From the NCBI RefSeq assembly GCF_900130075.1, contig NZ_LT671418.1, forward strand, positions 1 to 64,000: a stretch of 64,000 bases of DNA, in the 5' to 3' direction. The notes under the pieces are model-generated. The model did not search any database, was not told the origin of the DNA, and saw only the letters and a list, made by a program, of their open reading frames with translations. The stretch is from Herminiimonas arsenitoxidans. Its GTDB lineage: Bacteria; Pseudomonadota; Gammaproteobacteria; Burkholderiales; Burkholderiaceae_D. The first letter of the stretch is position 1. Every line of letters begins with the position of its first letter. This document shows, piece after piece, positions 26,715-36,036 of the stretch. Both the position numbers and the translations under genes were made by a program.

Positions 26715-27848
26715 GTGATTGATTTCAAGGTCGAATGGTCGGAAGCAGAGGTCGCCCGTGTTCTGCAACGCGTCAAGGACTGTCGCTTGCCACCAGCTTT
26801 ACCTGGCATGGGATGGAATCTCGGTTGCGATGCGGAATTCTTGAATAAGATTCAGAAATATTGGGTCGATACCTATGACTGGCGCGCTGCTGTTGCGACC
26901 TTAAATCGCTACCCACAATTCAAGGCTGAAGTCGACGGACTTGACATTCATTTCGTCCATGTCGTCGGTGAAGCACAAGGACGTCGTCCCTTGCTGCTGA
27001 CACATGGCTGGCCGGGCTCGCATTTCGAATTTTGGGATTCCATCGATGCATTGGCTTATCCGTCACGTCATGGCGGTCGTGCGGAAGATGCCTTCGATTT
27101 GATTATCCCGAGCTTGCCGGGTTTTGGCTTCAGCGGTAAACCGCAAAAGATTATCAGTCAACGTGCTACTGCCGTACTGTGGAATAAGTTGATGACTGAA
27201 GTGCTGGGATATAAGCGCTATCGCGCGCAGGGTGGCGACTGGGGCGCAATCGTTACTTCCTGGCTGGGGCTCGATCATGGCAATGCCGTGGAAGCGATCC
27301 ATCTCAATATGCTGGGTTTTCGCAGCATGGACCCGCCGCAGAATGAGGCGGAGCAAGTCTGGGCCAAACAATCAGAAATGGCACGCGGAAAACTGGGCGG
27401 CTATGCTGCCTTGCAGATGACCAAGCCGCAATCGCTGGCCTGGGCTGTTGCCGACAATCCTTTGGGGCAGGCGGCGTGGATACTGGAGCGGTTTCACGAT
27501 TGGTCGGATCTGCGTCAACGCAGTTTTGAAGAAGTTTTCAGCATGGATCACTTGCTGACCAATATCATGATCTATGTCATGACGGGCAGTTTCGCTTCTG
27601 CCGCATGTTATTACCCTGGCGTTGCCATCGATGGTTTTGGACTATTGCCACATGGGCAGCGTTGCCAGACACCGACAGCGTATGCGGATTTTTCCGGCGA
27701 CGCATCGCAGCCATCGCCACCGCGCAGCAGAGTCGAGCTTACATATGATGTGAAGCGCTGGTCGACTGCACCGGAAGGTGGTCATTTTGCGGCGATGGAA
27801 GCACCGGCCTGGTTTGTTGAAGATGTAAGGGCATGGGCAAAAAACTGA
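26715..27848 (+). CDS. Epoxide hydrolase (EHN-type)
   Basis: 377-residue epoxide hydrolase with the N-terminal EHN domain (about residues 1-95: FKVEWSEAEVARVLQRVKDCRLPP) and an alpha/beta-hydrolase core. It has the HGWPG oxyanion motif (98-102), the nucleophilic Asp175 in GGDWGA, and the catalytic His357 in EGGHFAAME. The family opens epoxides to diols, and includes microsomal and juvenile-hormone epoxide hydrolases. It starts at GTG 26715 with AAGGAG nearby; the overlapping ATG at 26713 runs straight into TGA, so GTG is the only sensible start. An epoxide in the pathway would fit an oxygenase step. Confidence 0.92.
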   Translation: MIDFKVEWSEAEVARVLQRVKDCRLPPALPGMGWNLGCDAEFLNKIQKYWVDTYDWRAAVATLNRYPQFKAEVDGLDIHFVHVVGEAQGRRPLLLTHGWPGSHFEFWDSIDALAYPSRHGGRAEDAFDLIIPSLPGFGFSGKPQKIISQRATAVLWNKLMTEVLGYKRYRAQGGDWGAIVTSWLGLDHGNAVEAIHLNMLGFRSMDPPQNEAEQVWAKQSEMARGKLGGYAALQMTKPQSLAWAVADNPLGQAAWILERFHDWSDLRQRSFEEVFSMDHLLTNIMIYVMTGSFASAACYYPGVAIDGFGLLPHGQRCQTPTAYADFSGDASQPSPPRSRVELTYDVKRWSTAPEGGHFAAMEAPAWFVEDVRAWAKN

Positions 27849-27868
27849 TCTTATCTGTTGGTAAATAA

Positions 27869-27898
27869 AAAGGGCGCCGGAATACAGCGCCCTTTTTT
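27869..27898. terminator. Bidirectional terminator
   Basis: Perfect 9-bp stem AAAGGGCGC / GCGCCCTTT with a 9-base loop and T/A runs on both sides. It separates the convergent epoxide hydrolase and alcohol dehydrogenase genes. Confidence 0.9.
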
Positions 27899-27911
27899 AC
27901 ATCGGTGAAGA

Positions 27912-28928
27912 CTAAAGCATCACAATGACCTTGGCCGATTGCTTGGCATTTTGCGCCGTCTTGAATGCCTGATCGAATTCATTGAACGCAAATACATGGC
28001 TGATCATTGGTTCCATATCTATGGATGTATCGTCCAGCATATCCAGTACTTCACGGAATTCGGTCGGATAGGATAGCGAGCCGCACAAGCTCAGTTCCTT
28101 GGTCATCAGCTGAACGACATCCAGCGGTACGACATCCTTGTGACGCGCCAGTATGACGATGCGTGCACGGTCTTTGGCCATGATGACGGTTTCTTGCAGC
28201 AAGGGACCGTGGCCAGCGCAGTCGACGTACAGTTCGCAATCTACCAGCGGTTCGCCGGACACGATGCGTGGTACGGTGCCGTAGAATTTTTCCAGTTCTG
28301 CGCGGACGTCGGCCTTGGTCGGATTGATGGTGAATTCTGCACCTAGCTGGCGAGCACGTTCCAGACGTTCATCGACGACATCGATGGCGACGATTTTTTT
28401 TGCGCCGCGATACTTCAATGCGGAGATCGCTCCCAATCCGATCGGGCCTGCACCCAGCACAACAGCGCGATCACCTGGTTGAATCTTTCCAAGATTGAGA
28501 CCGTGCATGCCGACTGCGATTGGTTCCGTCAACACTGCGCGTTTGAATGAAAGATCTTCGCTGATGGGGAAGATGGAGTCGCCCAGTTTGGCTTTACGCA
28601 CCAGCAGATATTCGGCAAAGCCGCCATGTTCGGTGTCGCCGGTACCGATGCGATTACCATCCTTCATCGGATGTACTACGACGCGCTGGCCTAGCTTCAA
28701 GCCCTGTACCTCGGCACCAATTTCATCGATGGTGCCGGCCAGCTCATGTCCCAGTGGCATCGCTTGCCCGTTGGGTTTGCCGATGTAGCCGAGATGGGCG
28801 AAGTTGAGATCGCTGCCACAAATGCCGAAGGCAGCCACTTTGATCACGACATCTTGCGGACCTGCGCTGGGTCTGCTGACATCTGCGATGCGCAGATCGT
28901 TTTGTCCATACAGTCTTACCTGTTTCAT
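27912..28928 (-). CDS. Zinc-type alcohol dehydrogenase (MDR), no structural zinc site
   Basis: 338-residue medium-chain dehydrogenase. Catalytic zinc ligands are present: Cys37 in GICGSD, His61-Glu62 in LGHELAG, and Glu in LTEPIAVGMHG. The NAD motif VLGAGPIGLGA follows. The four-cysteine structural zinc loop usual after the catalytic domain is absent; that region reads HPMKDGNRIGTGDTEHGG. It should oxidise a secondary or primary alcohol intermediate. I use the ATG at 28928 (MKQVRLYG), with GGAGA six bases before; ATG 28940 is four codons upstream and overlaps that site. It is the last gene of the minus-strand run from 35912. Confidence 0.87.
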   Translation of the reverse strand: MKQVRLYGQNDLRIADVSRPSAGPQDVVIKVAAFGICGSDLNFAHLGYIGKPNGQAMPLGHELAGTIDEIGAEVQGLKLGQRVVVHPMKDGNRIGTGDTEHGGFAEYLLVRKAKLGDSIFPISEDLSFKRAVLTEPIAVGMHGLNLGKIQPGDRAVVLGAGPIGLGAISALKYRGAKKIVAIDVVDERLERARQLGAEFTINPTKADVRAELEKFYGTVPRIVSGEPLVDCELYVDCAGHGPLLQETVIMAKDRARIVILARHKDVVPLDVVQLMTKELSLCGSLSYPTEFREVLDMLDDTSIDMEPMISHVFAFNEFDQAFKTAQNAKQSAKVIVML

Positions 28929-29056
28929 TGCTATCTCCATTATTGTTGAGCGGGAGCATGCGGCATTTCCCGATTATCGTTCAATGATCCTTTATTTGTG
29001 CAGCGGCGATAGGGATAAACTTTATATCTATCCTGCGAGCAATATTTCACTGCAAT

Positions 29057-29875
29057 TCATCCGTGATACAGATTCCACTCTCCCGTTGTCGGTGATCGTG
29101 TCCAGCCACTGGAGGCAAGGGCGCCACCATCTACGGGAATCGTCAAGCCGTTCAGATAAGACGCCATGCCGGATGCAAGGAAGACGATGACGTTTCCTAT
29201 TTCATCGGTAGAACCCAAGCGCGCCAGCGGAATGTAACGATCACGCGCTGCGTTCATCTCGGCGCTGGCCAGATCGAAGTAGGGGCTAAGCCCGGGCGTT
29301 TTTATCATGTCGGGCGCCAGTGCATGGACGTGGATGTCGTGATTCGCCAGTTCCAGTGACATGGATTTTGTAAAACTGACCATGCCTGCCTTGCATGCTG
29401 CGTAGACCGCATAGCCGGGTGCGGCGCGTAGTGCTTCGCTACTGGCGATGTTGATGATGGTGCCGCCATTACCTGCGCTGATCATGGCACCGGCAGCGGC
29501 CTGCGTTGCCGTCAACATGCTGATGAAATTAAGGTCGATATGTTTGCGCCAACTGCGTTCACTCTGTTCGAGAAAGGAAACTCTGCGGGAGCCACCGGCA
29601 TTGTTGACGAGAATGTCGAGTCGACCAAAATGTGTTGCAGTTTGTTTGACGGCGGAATCGATCTGCTCGGTATGCATGACGTCGGTTGGAATATAAATAG
29701 CCTTGCGACCAAGCGCACGCACGGCCGCGGCTACGCGCTCGCCGTTTTTTGCATCATTGTCTGCAATGGCAATGTCGCCGCCGTAGCGGGCGATGTTCAT
29801 GGCGGCACCTTCGCCTATGCCATTGGCTCCGCCTGTGATGAAGGCAACTTTGCCGTCGAGGCGAATAGCGTTCAT
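29057..29875 (-). CDS. Short-chain dehydrogenase/reductase
   Basis: 272-residue classical SDR. Motifs are TGGANGIGEGAA, NNAGGSRRV, the catalytic IASSEAL and YAACK, and LNGLTIPVDGG. Its start overlaps the stop of the preceding gene by one base (TAATG), so it is coupled to it. It probably oxidises a hydroxyacyl-CoA or ring hydroxyl group. 128 bases without recognised features separate it from the alcohol dehydrogenase gene. Confidence 0.9.
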   Translation of the reverse strand: MNAIRLDGKVAFITGGANGIGEGAAMNIARYGGDIAIADNDAKNGERVAAAVRALGRKAIYIPTDVMHTEQIDSAVKQTATHFGRLDILVNNAGGSRRVSFLEQSERSWRKHIDLNFISMLTATQAAAGAMISAGNGGTIINIASSEALRAAPGYAVYAACKAGMVSFTKSMSLELANHDIHVHALAPDMIKTPGLSPYFDLASAEMNAARDRYIPLARLGSTDEIGNVIVFLASGMASYLNGLTIPVDGGALASSGWTRSPTTGEWNLYHG

Positions 29876-30228
29876 TACGCTGTTTCCTTGCGCGTGATGG
29901 GCGCGCCCAGCGGCAATAAATGAAAGACTGCAGCGCTGGATGGATCCGCTGCATCGGACGGCGGTAGTTTGCCGGCTTGCATCAGGGCATTCATGCGTTG
30001 CAGATAAGCGCCCATATCGTTGGTCTCTATCGTGTACAAGGTGGAAAAGCGCCAGGTAGGGATGCCGTCGGGGGCAAAGTATTGCGTGACGCCAAAGCGC
30101 TGGGCAGAGAGCACTTCCGGCTGATGCTCCATGATGTCAGGAATATGACGATGGTCGTAATAGTCGTTGTACTCGGCTTCTCTACCGGCTTTGCAATCAC
30201 TGATGACGAGAATAAATTGCTGGCTCAT
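29875..30228 (-). CDS. Small dimeric alpha-beta barrel protein (EthD-like)
   Basis: 117-residue protein with an N-terminal strand-helix-strand pattern. It carries the motif AEYNDYYDHRHIPDIM and a following SAQRFGV, typical of EthD-like or related ferredoxin-fold dimeric barrels. Such proteins are frequent in catabolic operons as small isomerases, decarboxylases or accessory proteins of unclear function. Start ATGA overlaps the stop of the ligase gene; AGGAG is upstream. Function is not assigned. Confidence 0.75.
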   Translation of the reverse strand: MSQQFILVISDCKAGREAEYNDYYDHRHIPDIMEHQPEVLSAQRFGVTQYFAPDGIPTWRFSTLYTIETNDMGAYLQRMNALMQAGKLPPSDAADPSSAAVFHLLPLGAPITRKETA

Positions 30229-31814
30229 ACACTCTCCTGTCTTGATGTTGCTACGTTAGAAAACTGTTCGCGCAATTTGAATTTCAATACCTTGTTGAAG
30301 GTTTCATTGCGCGGGAGCAGATCCACGATCTCCAATTGTTCTGGAATTTTTTGTCGCATCATGCCGGCCTCTTTGAAGTAAGCGGTCATTTCTTCAAAGG
30401 TCAGTGTTTGCTTGGGATCGTGCAATTCAATGACGGCGCACACACGTTCGCCGCGTTCCTGATCGGGTAAGCCGATGACTGCAGCGGCACGTACCTTGGC
30501 ATGAGAAAAAAGCAGGTCTTCGATTTCTCGCGCCGAGACATTTTCACCCTTGCGTATGATGACGTCCTTGAGCCGTCCCGTAATGGCGAGATGTCCATCG
30601 GCACGCAACATGCCCAGATCACCAGTATGGAAATAGCCATCGGCATCGAAGGCTACCTTCGTCAGATCTGCGTTGGTATAGCCCTGGAATACGGTAGCGC
30701 CCTTGACGCAAATTTCGCCCGACTCGCCAGCATTTACCGGCGAGCCATCCAGGCGAACGATACGAATCTCAACACCTTCTACCGGGAGACCGTCGCTATA
30801 GGCCAGTTGCTCATCACTATGCGAGGGTGAGGCGCCAGCGATCATCGGCGCTTCCGTCATGCCGTAGCTGTGTGCAATTCGGCAATGCAATTCACTTTTC
30901 ACCTGGAAGAATAATTCGGGTGGTTTTGGTGCGCCGCCGCCGGACAGCAAGGCAAGTTGTGGCGTTACAGGTATATCAGGCTGCTTGCGTTGCTCACCCA
31001 GGAAGGCTTGATAGTGCGCGGTACTGCCACCGCTGGTAGTCACGCCGTAACGGTGAAACAGCGCCATCGCCTCAACTGCAACAAACTTCGGTACAACCAG
31101 CGCCGACATGCCGACGCATAACAGCACGATGACATACATGGAACCGCCCACGTGTGCATACGGAAAAACGATGGAACCGATATCTTGCGGTTTTACCGCG
31201 AGAGCTGAGGCCAGAGCGCGGCCACTGGCGATCAGCGATGCATCGGTATGACAGACACCTTTGGGATCAGATGTAGTACCTGAGGTGTAATAGATCCAGC
31301 GCGCTATATTGTCCGCTGATGGCGGAGGTAATACGGTGGAGGTTGTATCAGTATCGCCGAGATGAATATCAACGGTAATGATTTGTGGCGGCGAGTCCAG
31401 TTCGCGACATGCCGCTGTAGCAAGTTCCTGATAGTCGCGTTCACCGGCGCGTGCAATTGGTATCAGATAAAAGGCCGAACGATTTTGTTTGAGTATGATC
31501 GCGACCTCTTTCTTGCCGTAGAGATGGATCACCGGATTCTGTATTGCACCCAGTCGTGCCAATGCTAGTGAAACGAAAATTGTCTCGATGCGCGATGGCA
31601 ATTGCCAGGTGACTTGGGTGCCTGGTTCTATGCCCAGTCGCAGCAGCGCGGCAGCAAAGCGTTCAACCTGTACAACTACTTCGCTGAAATTCCACGTTCT
31701 GCCATCCATCGCTTCATCGCCTGCATCGATCAGCATAGGGGCTGCAGGTGTCAGGCGTGCACGCTGCAGCAACAGATCCCATAGCGTCGTTGCGTTCAAT
31801 AGAGATCTGTTCAT
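30225..31814 (-). CDS. Acyl-CoA ligase (AMP-forming), second copy
   Basis: 529-residue adenylate-forming ligase. It contains YYTSGTTSDPKGV (about residues 170-182), HSYGMTEAPMIAG, and the hinge region GRLKDVIIRKGENVSAREIEDL. It is only distantly related to the ligase at 14410, so it likely activates a different acid, for example a later intermediate. It sits in the middle of the minus-strand operon, between a MaoC hydratase and the small barrel protein, with 4-base overlap to the latter. Confidence 0.91.
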   Translation of the reverse strand: MNRSLLNATTLWDLLLQRARLTPAAPMLIDAGDEAMDGRTWNFSEVVVQVERFAAALLRLGIEPGTQVTWQLPSRIETIFVSLALARLGAIQNPVIHLYGKKEVAIILKQNRSAFYLIPIARAGERDYQELATAACRELDSPPQIITVDIHLGDTDTTSTVLPPPSADNIARWIYYTSGTTSDPKGVCHTDASLIASGRALASALAVKPQDIGSIVFPYAHVGGSMYVIVLLCVGMSALVVPKFVAVEAMALFHRYGVTTSGGSTAHYQAFLGEQRKQPDIPVTPQLALLSGGGAPKPPELFFQVKSELHCRIAHSYGMTEAPMIAGASPSHSDEQLAYSDGLPVEGVEIRIVRLDGSPVNAGESGEICVKGATVFQGYTNADLTKVAFDADGYFHTGDLGMLRADGHLAITGRLKDVIIRKGENVSAREIEDLLFSHAKVRAAAVIGLPDQERGERVCAVIELHDPKQTLTFEEMTAYFKEAGMMRQKIPEQLEIVDLLPRNETFNKVLKFKLREQFSNVATSRQESV

Positions 31815-31826
31815 GGCGATGCGTGC

Positions 31827-32690
31827 TTATCTTGCGAGCAATGTGATCTTGCCGTTGTTGATCGCAAGAATATTGCGTTCGACGGCATGGACGGTAAAGC
31901 TGAGTACATCGCCGTCGCGCCAGATATCGGTACGGAATGTTTCGCCCGGATAGACTGGCGCGGTGAAGCGGCCGAAGATAGAGGCGATGCTTGCCGCGTC
32001 GTAACCACAGGCGCTTTTCAGGACGGCATGCACGGCTATGCCCCAGGTGGCGAGACCATGCAATATCGGTTTTTCGAAGCCGGCTTTGCGGGCTACTTCC
32101 GGGTCAGCATGCAAGGGATTCCAGTCGCCATTGAGTCGATACAGCAGTGCTGCATTCGGCTGGGTATGCAACACGCAGGAATAATCCGCAGGCCGGTTCG
32201 GTATCGCATGCGGTGGTACGGATGGCTTTACGGGGCCGCCGAAGCCACCATCTGCGCGCGCCAACATGGTTTGGCTGATGGTACAGAGCGCATCACCACT
32301 ATCGCGTTCGTAGATCTTGCGTTCGTAGCTGATCAGTGCACCTTTTTCAGCGCCTTTGTCGATGATGTCGACCACGCGTGATTTACCGATGACATGCGCT
32401 TCTGGTGGCAAGGGTTTGTGCAGAACCAGCCCTTGTTCTGCGTGTACGATCTTGACCCAGTTCAAGCCAGTGTCTAGCGTGCGTGGCCAATAACCGGGAT
32501 GCGCCAGCACGACGCCCATGCTCGGTACAGCCTGCAATATCGGCTCGAACACATAAGGTAGCTGTGCAGTATCCATAGGATCGGAGCCATAACCCAGACT
32601 GAGCGCATACAGCATTGCATCTTTGCGACTGTAACTTTGCTGTGTATCCGGGATATGCAGCGCCAGCAGTTTCTCGTAATCGATAGCCAT
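31827..32690 (-). CDS. MaoC-type 2-enoyl-CoA hydratase (double hot-dog)
   Basis: 287-residue hydratase-2 with two hot-dog halves. The second half has the full catalytic motif YRLNGDWNPLHADPEVARKAGFEKPILHG (Asp and His of D-x-N-P-x-H present). It is closely related to the proteins at 40252-41121 and 42035-42871 (shared I.YDK...YS.KDA.LYA.G.G, HKPLPPE). It hydrates trans-2-enoyl-CoA to (R)-3-hydroxyacyl-CoA, matching an R-specific SDR such as the one at 35010. The start has AAGGA ten bases before. Confidence 0.92.
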   Translation of the reverse strand: MAIDYEKLLALHIPDTQQSYSRKDAMLYALSLGYGSDPMDTAQLPYVFEPILQAVPSMGVVLAHPGYWPRTLDTGLNWVKIVHAEQGLVLHKPLPPEAHVIGKSRVVDIIDKGAEKGALISYERKIYERDSGDALCTISQTMLARADGGFGGPVKPSVPPHAIPNRPADYSCVLHTQPNAALLYRLNGDWNPLHADPEVARKAGFEKPILHGLATWGIAVHAVLKSACGYDAASIASIFGRFTAPVYPGETFRTDIWRDGDVLSFTVHAVERNILAINNGKITLLAR

Positions 32691-32712
32691 GAATATAGTC
32701 CTTGCGATGGGA

Positions 32713-33489
32713 TCAGACGCCCTTGAAGACTGGCGGACGTTTTCCCAGGAAGGCGGCGACGGCTTCCTTGTGGTCGGCAGTCAGATATAGCGCGGCCTGG
32801 TTGTCGACTTCGTTGCGCAGGGCATCTTCTAAAGTTTCCACACCCTTGGCATAGGCCGACTTGACCAACGCTATTGATAATGGTGCACCGACACTGAAGC
32901 TTTGCGCGACTTCCAATGCGGAGCTCATCAACGCATCCGGTTCGACTAATTGATCGATCAATCCAAGTTGCTTGGCTTCCGCAGCAGTCACCACACGGGC
33001 AGTAGCGAACATGCGCTTTGCTTCAGCGATGCCGATACGGCGTGGCAGCGTCCACATCAGACCGAGATCGGGAATCAGACCGACCTTGGCAAAGGATGAA
33101 ACATACTTGGCACTGTTGGAGGAGACAACATAGTCTGCAGCGGCGGCCAGCGACAGACCGGCACCAGCGGCATAACCTTCGACGGCGGCAATGACCGGCT
33201 TGGCACCGCCGATAATGGCGCGTACCACGCGGTGTCCGATTTCCATACGCGTGCGTCCTATCATCAGTGGGCGCTCGGCTGCCATACCGGAGATATCACC
33301 GCCGGAGCAGAAGTGACCTTCAGCCCCTGTCAGCACGATGGCGCGGCAATCAGGATTGCGGTCAAGTTCATAGAGTTTTTCGGCCAGCAAGGCAAGCATG
33401 TCCCATGAGAGTGCATTACGGGTTTTGATATTGTTGAGCGTGACGATGGCAACCGTGCCGCTCATGGCGACTTGTACTAGTGGGTTCAT
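32713..33489 (-). CDS. Enoyl-CoA hydratase/isomerase family protein
   Basis: 258-residue crotonase. It has LTGAEGHFCSGGDISGM, EGYAAGAGLSLAAAADYVV and SSFAKVGLIPDLGLMWTLPRRIG. In the last motif the first catalytic Glu of hydratases is absent, while the Pro-Asp that serves as base in PaaG-type isomerases is present, so double-bond isomerisation is more likely than hydration. It starts inside the stop of the hydrolase gene (ATGA), with AAGGA upstream. Confidence 0.87.
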   Translation of the reverse strand: MNPLVQVAMSGTVAIVTLNNIKTRNALSWDMLALLAEKLYELDRNPDCRAIVLTGAEGHFCSGGDISGMAAERPLMIGRTRMEIGHRVVRAIIGGAKPVIAAVEGYAAGAGLSLAAAADYVVSSNSAKYVSSFAKVGLIPDLGLMWTLPRRIGIAEAKRMFATARVVTAAEAKQLGLIDQLVEPDALMSSALEVAQSFSVGAPLSIALVKSAYAKGVETLEDALRNEVDNQAALYLTADHKEAVAAFLGKRPPVFKGV

Positions 33490-34475
33490 GAAAGCTTCCT
33501 TGACTGTTGAGATGAATCGGTTGTGAGAGGGTGACTGCCAACATCAGCCAGCAATGCGCGCAGGGTGCTGATCAGTGCCAGCGGTTGATCCAGCATCAGA
33601 TGATGTTGTCCTTGCGGGATCGCGATAGGACCGCGGACAGTTGCCGCACGTGGAGCGGCGCGCAGTTCTTTTACCGTGCGTGCGGCACGTTCCGCGCTGA
33701 CAACAGTGCTGTATTCGCCGCAGATATAGTCGACTGGTGTGCGTATCCAGGAGAGCATGCCTTCGCCATCTTGTTCACGGTAGCCGGTGGCTGGCATGTC
33801 TGGATCGAATTTCCAGCGCCATCCGCCATCCACTTTGCGCAAGGCATGACGGGCGATGTGATCGACCAGAAATGCTAATGCGGCAGGCTGTTCCGGCATC
33901 AAGTGGTAACGTGCGCAGGCTTCATTGAAGTCGGAAAAGGTGCGCGTGCCCAGCAATTTGTGCGGCATTGATGGAGGTGTATCGCCAGAGAACAGGATGT
34001 AACTATCGATGACGACTGCATGCTGAAAAAGATCCGGTCGTTCCGCGCAGGCGCGCAAGAGGCGTGAACCACCGTAGCTGTGGCCGACGCCAATAACGGG
34101 TCCGATATCGAGCGCTTCAATCAGGCCGGTAATGTCAGCGGCGAATGTATCGAGGTCGTACTGTGTGCGATGCCCGCTATCGCCCATACCAGAAAAGTCC
34201 ATTGCCAGCACGCGATAGTTGTCGGTAAAAAATGGCGCGATGAAATCCCACCAGTGCGCATGAGCACGAAATCCATGGAGAAAAAGCAGGACGGGCTTGG
34301 CTGTATCTTCTTTGCTCTCGGTATCATCCGACTGCCACGAAAGGTAATGTAGCTCGATGCCATCGACTTCTACTTTTGCCGATATGCCGGGCTGACGATT
34401 GGCCGTTCGATACCACTGCGGCAAAGACGCATCCTCTATGGCAGCAGGAATGACGTCGGAGAGTGCATGTGACAT
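33486..34475 (-). CDS. Alpha/beta hydrolase (paralogue of 22500-23432)
   Basis: 329-residue alpha/beta hydrolase. It has LFLHGFRAHAHWW, MDFSGMGDSG, GVGHSYGGSRL (nucleophile Ser133) and GQHHLMLDQPLAL with the probable catalytic His. It shares these motifs with the protein at 22500-23432. The duplication suggests two successive hydrolytic steps or two substrate ranges. It is in a tight operon with the crotonase downstream and the hot-dog protein upstream. Confidence 0.88.
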   Translation of the reverse strand: MSHALSDVIPAAIEDASLPQWYRTANRQPGISAKVEVDGIELHYLSWQSDDTESKEDTAKPVLLFLHGFRAHAHWWDFIAPFFTDNYRVLAMDFSGMGDSGHRTQYDLDTFAADITGLIEALDIGPVIGVGHSYGGSRLLRACAERPDLFQHAVVIDSYILFSGDTPPSMPHKLLGTRTFSDFNEACARYHLMPEQPAALAFLVDHIARHALRKVDGGWRWKFDPDMPATGYREQDGEGMLSWIRTPVDYICGEYSTVVSAERAARTVKELRAAPRAATVRGPIAIPQGQHHLMLDQPLALISTLRALLADVGSHPLTTDSSQQSRKLS

Positions 34476-34490
34476 GATGAGCAGATCCTT

Positions 34491-34976
34491 TTACGCAGCA
34501 GTTTTTTTGTAATCTCTGCCTTTGACCAGACGCAAGGGTGTGTACTCCATCACGACGGTACCGTCTTGCTTAACTACCTTGTTGCGTGTGCGCACCAAGC
34601 CGAGACCAGGGCGTCCATTGCTTGCACGGCTCTCGATCACTTCACATTCGACATGCACGGTATCGCCGGCATAAGTTGGGCCTTTGATATCCAGTTCCAT
34701 ATTGAGGAAGGCGAAACCTACGCCTTGTAGTGCAGTCTGGAACAGCAAGCCTTCGGCAAAGCAGAACACCATGCCACCCGGTGTCAGACGATCTTTGAAG
34801 CCGGCTTCCTTGGTCAGGAATTCGATATTGGTGAACAATACTTCCAGCATCCCTGTGGCGGAGATGAAGTTGACGATATCTGCTTCGGTAATGGTGCGGC
34901 CCAGCGTCTTGAATTTGCGGCCTACTGGCATGTCTTCCCAAGGAAATCCCAAGCCTATCGTTTCGATTTCTTCCAT
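34491..34976 (-). CDS. Single hot-dog MaoC-like protein without the hydratase motif
   Basis: 161-residue single hot-dog domain. It has GRTITEADIVNFISATGM and a later MELDIKGPTYAGDTVHVECEVIESR, typical of MaoC-like proteins. The hydratase motif D-x-N-P-x-H is not seen: the region reads LEVLFTNIEFLTKEAGF, and the usual H-G-M is P-G-G-M. It could be a mutated hydratase, a thioesterase-like protein or half of a heteromeric enzyme. AGGAG precedes the start. Confidence 0.8.
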   Translation of the reverse strand: MEEIETIGLGFPWEDMPVGRKFKTLGRTITEADIVNFISATGMLEVLFTNIEFLTKEAGFKDRLTPGGMVFCFAEGLLFQTALQGVGFAFLNMELDIKGPTYAGDTVHVECEVIESRASNGRPGLGLVRTRNKVVKQDGTVVMEYTPLRLVKGRDYKKTAA

Positions 34977-35009
34977 GTCTGCTCCTGAATATGGTGACGT
35001 ACCTTGCGC

Positions 35010-35912
35010 TTAGATTGGATCCCAGGTGGTTAGGGTCGGCGATGGTACGTTGTCGTAAAAGTAGGTGCGCATAGCCGGGATTGCGTGTTCAGCGATGCTC
35101 TCCGGTGTCCAGCCTTCACTGCGATGAACTGAGCGGATGACCCGTGATTGTGAATACAGATAGATTTCGTTGGCACGCACACCAAATACTTGCCCAGAAA
35201 CCGCAGCACCGGCATCGCTGCCGAGGAATACTGCCAGTGGTGCGATCAAACGCGGTTCCATGCGTTTGAGTTTTTCTATACGTGCTGCAGCTTCCGGCGT
35301 ATCCGTTGGTATCGATGCTGTCATCGGTGTCCAGGCAAATGGCGCGATGCAGTTGGAGCGAACGTTGTAGCGCGCCATGTCGAGTGCAATACTTTTCGAC
35401 AAGCCGACCAGGCCGAGTTTTGCGGCTGAATAATTTGCCTGTCCCGGATTGCCGATCAAGCCGCTGGTGGACGTCAGGTGTATATAACTACCCGATGCCT
35501 GGCTCTTGAAGTGGGGTGCTGCAGCGCGCGATACATAGAAGGAACCGTTCAGATGAACGTCGATGACGGCCTTCCATTCTTCCTGACTCATATTGAAAAA
35601 GAAGCGGTCGCGCAAAATACCTGCATTGTTGACGACGCAATCAATGCGGCCGAAATTGTCGATCGCCGTTTGCATGATGCTATGTGCGGAATCCCATTCA
35701 GACACGCTATCGGTATTGGCGACTGCAGTGCCGCCGGCCTTGATGATTTCTTGTGCGACTTTGTCCGCAGCAGATACACCTGCCGCATCACGTGCTAGAT
35801 CGTTGACTACAACCTTGGCACCGGCAAGGCCGAACGCCAGTGCGAATTCACGGCCGATCCCGCTGCCTGATCCGGTGATGACGACAACCTTGTCTTTGGC
35901 AAATCCTGTCAT
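35010..35912 (-). CDS. SDR, HSD17B4/(R)-3-hydroxyacyl-CoA dehydrogenase-like
   Basis: 300-residue SDR. It has TGSGSGIGREFALAF, VVNNAGILRDRFF, the catalytic STSGLIGN and YSAAK, and a longer C-terminal tail (SEGWTPESIAEH...). The sequence NNAGILRD and the general layout resemble the dehydrogenase part of peroxisomal multifunctional enzyme type 2. That enzyme oxidises (R)-3-hydroxyacyl-CoA made by a MaoC hydratase, which fits the gene at 31827. It is the first gene of the long minus-strand run, with AGGAG before the start. Confidence 0.9.
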   Translation of the reverse strand: MTGFAKDKVVVITGSGSGIGREFALAFGLAGAKVVVNDLARDAAGVSAADKVAQEIIKAGGTAVANTDSVSEWDSAHSIMQTAIDNFGRIDCVVNNAGILRDRFFFNMSQEEWKAVIDVHLNGSFYVSRAAAPHFKSQASGSYIHLTSTSGLIGNPGQANYSAAKLGLVGLSKSIALDMARYNVRSNCIAPFAWTPMTASIPTDTPEAAARIEKLKRMEPRLIAPLAVFLGSDAGAAVSGQVFGVRANEIYLYSQSRVIRSVHRSEGWTPESIAEHAIPAMRTYFYDNVPSPTLTTWDPI

Positions 35913-36036
35913 ATAAATCTCCTCGCAATAACTGTTTTATGCGCTGCTTTTGTCCGACTGCTCGCGATGCCTATGCAATTTCTATTAACTGTCTTACGAG
36001 CATGGATGCATTTGATTGAACATTAGAATATCATAA

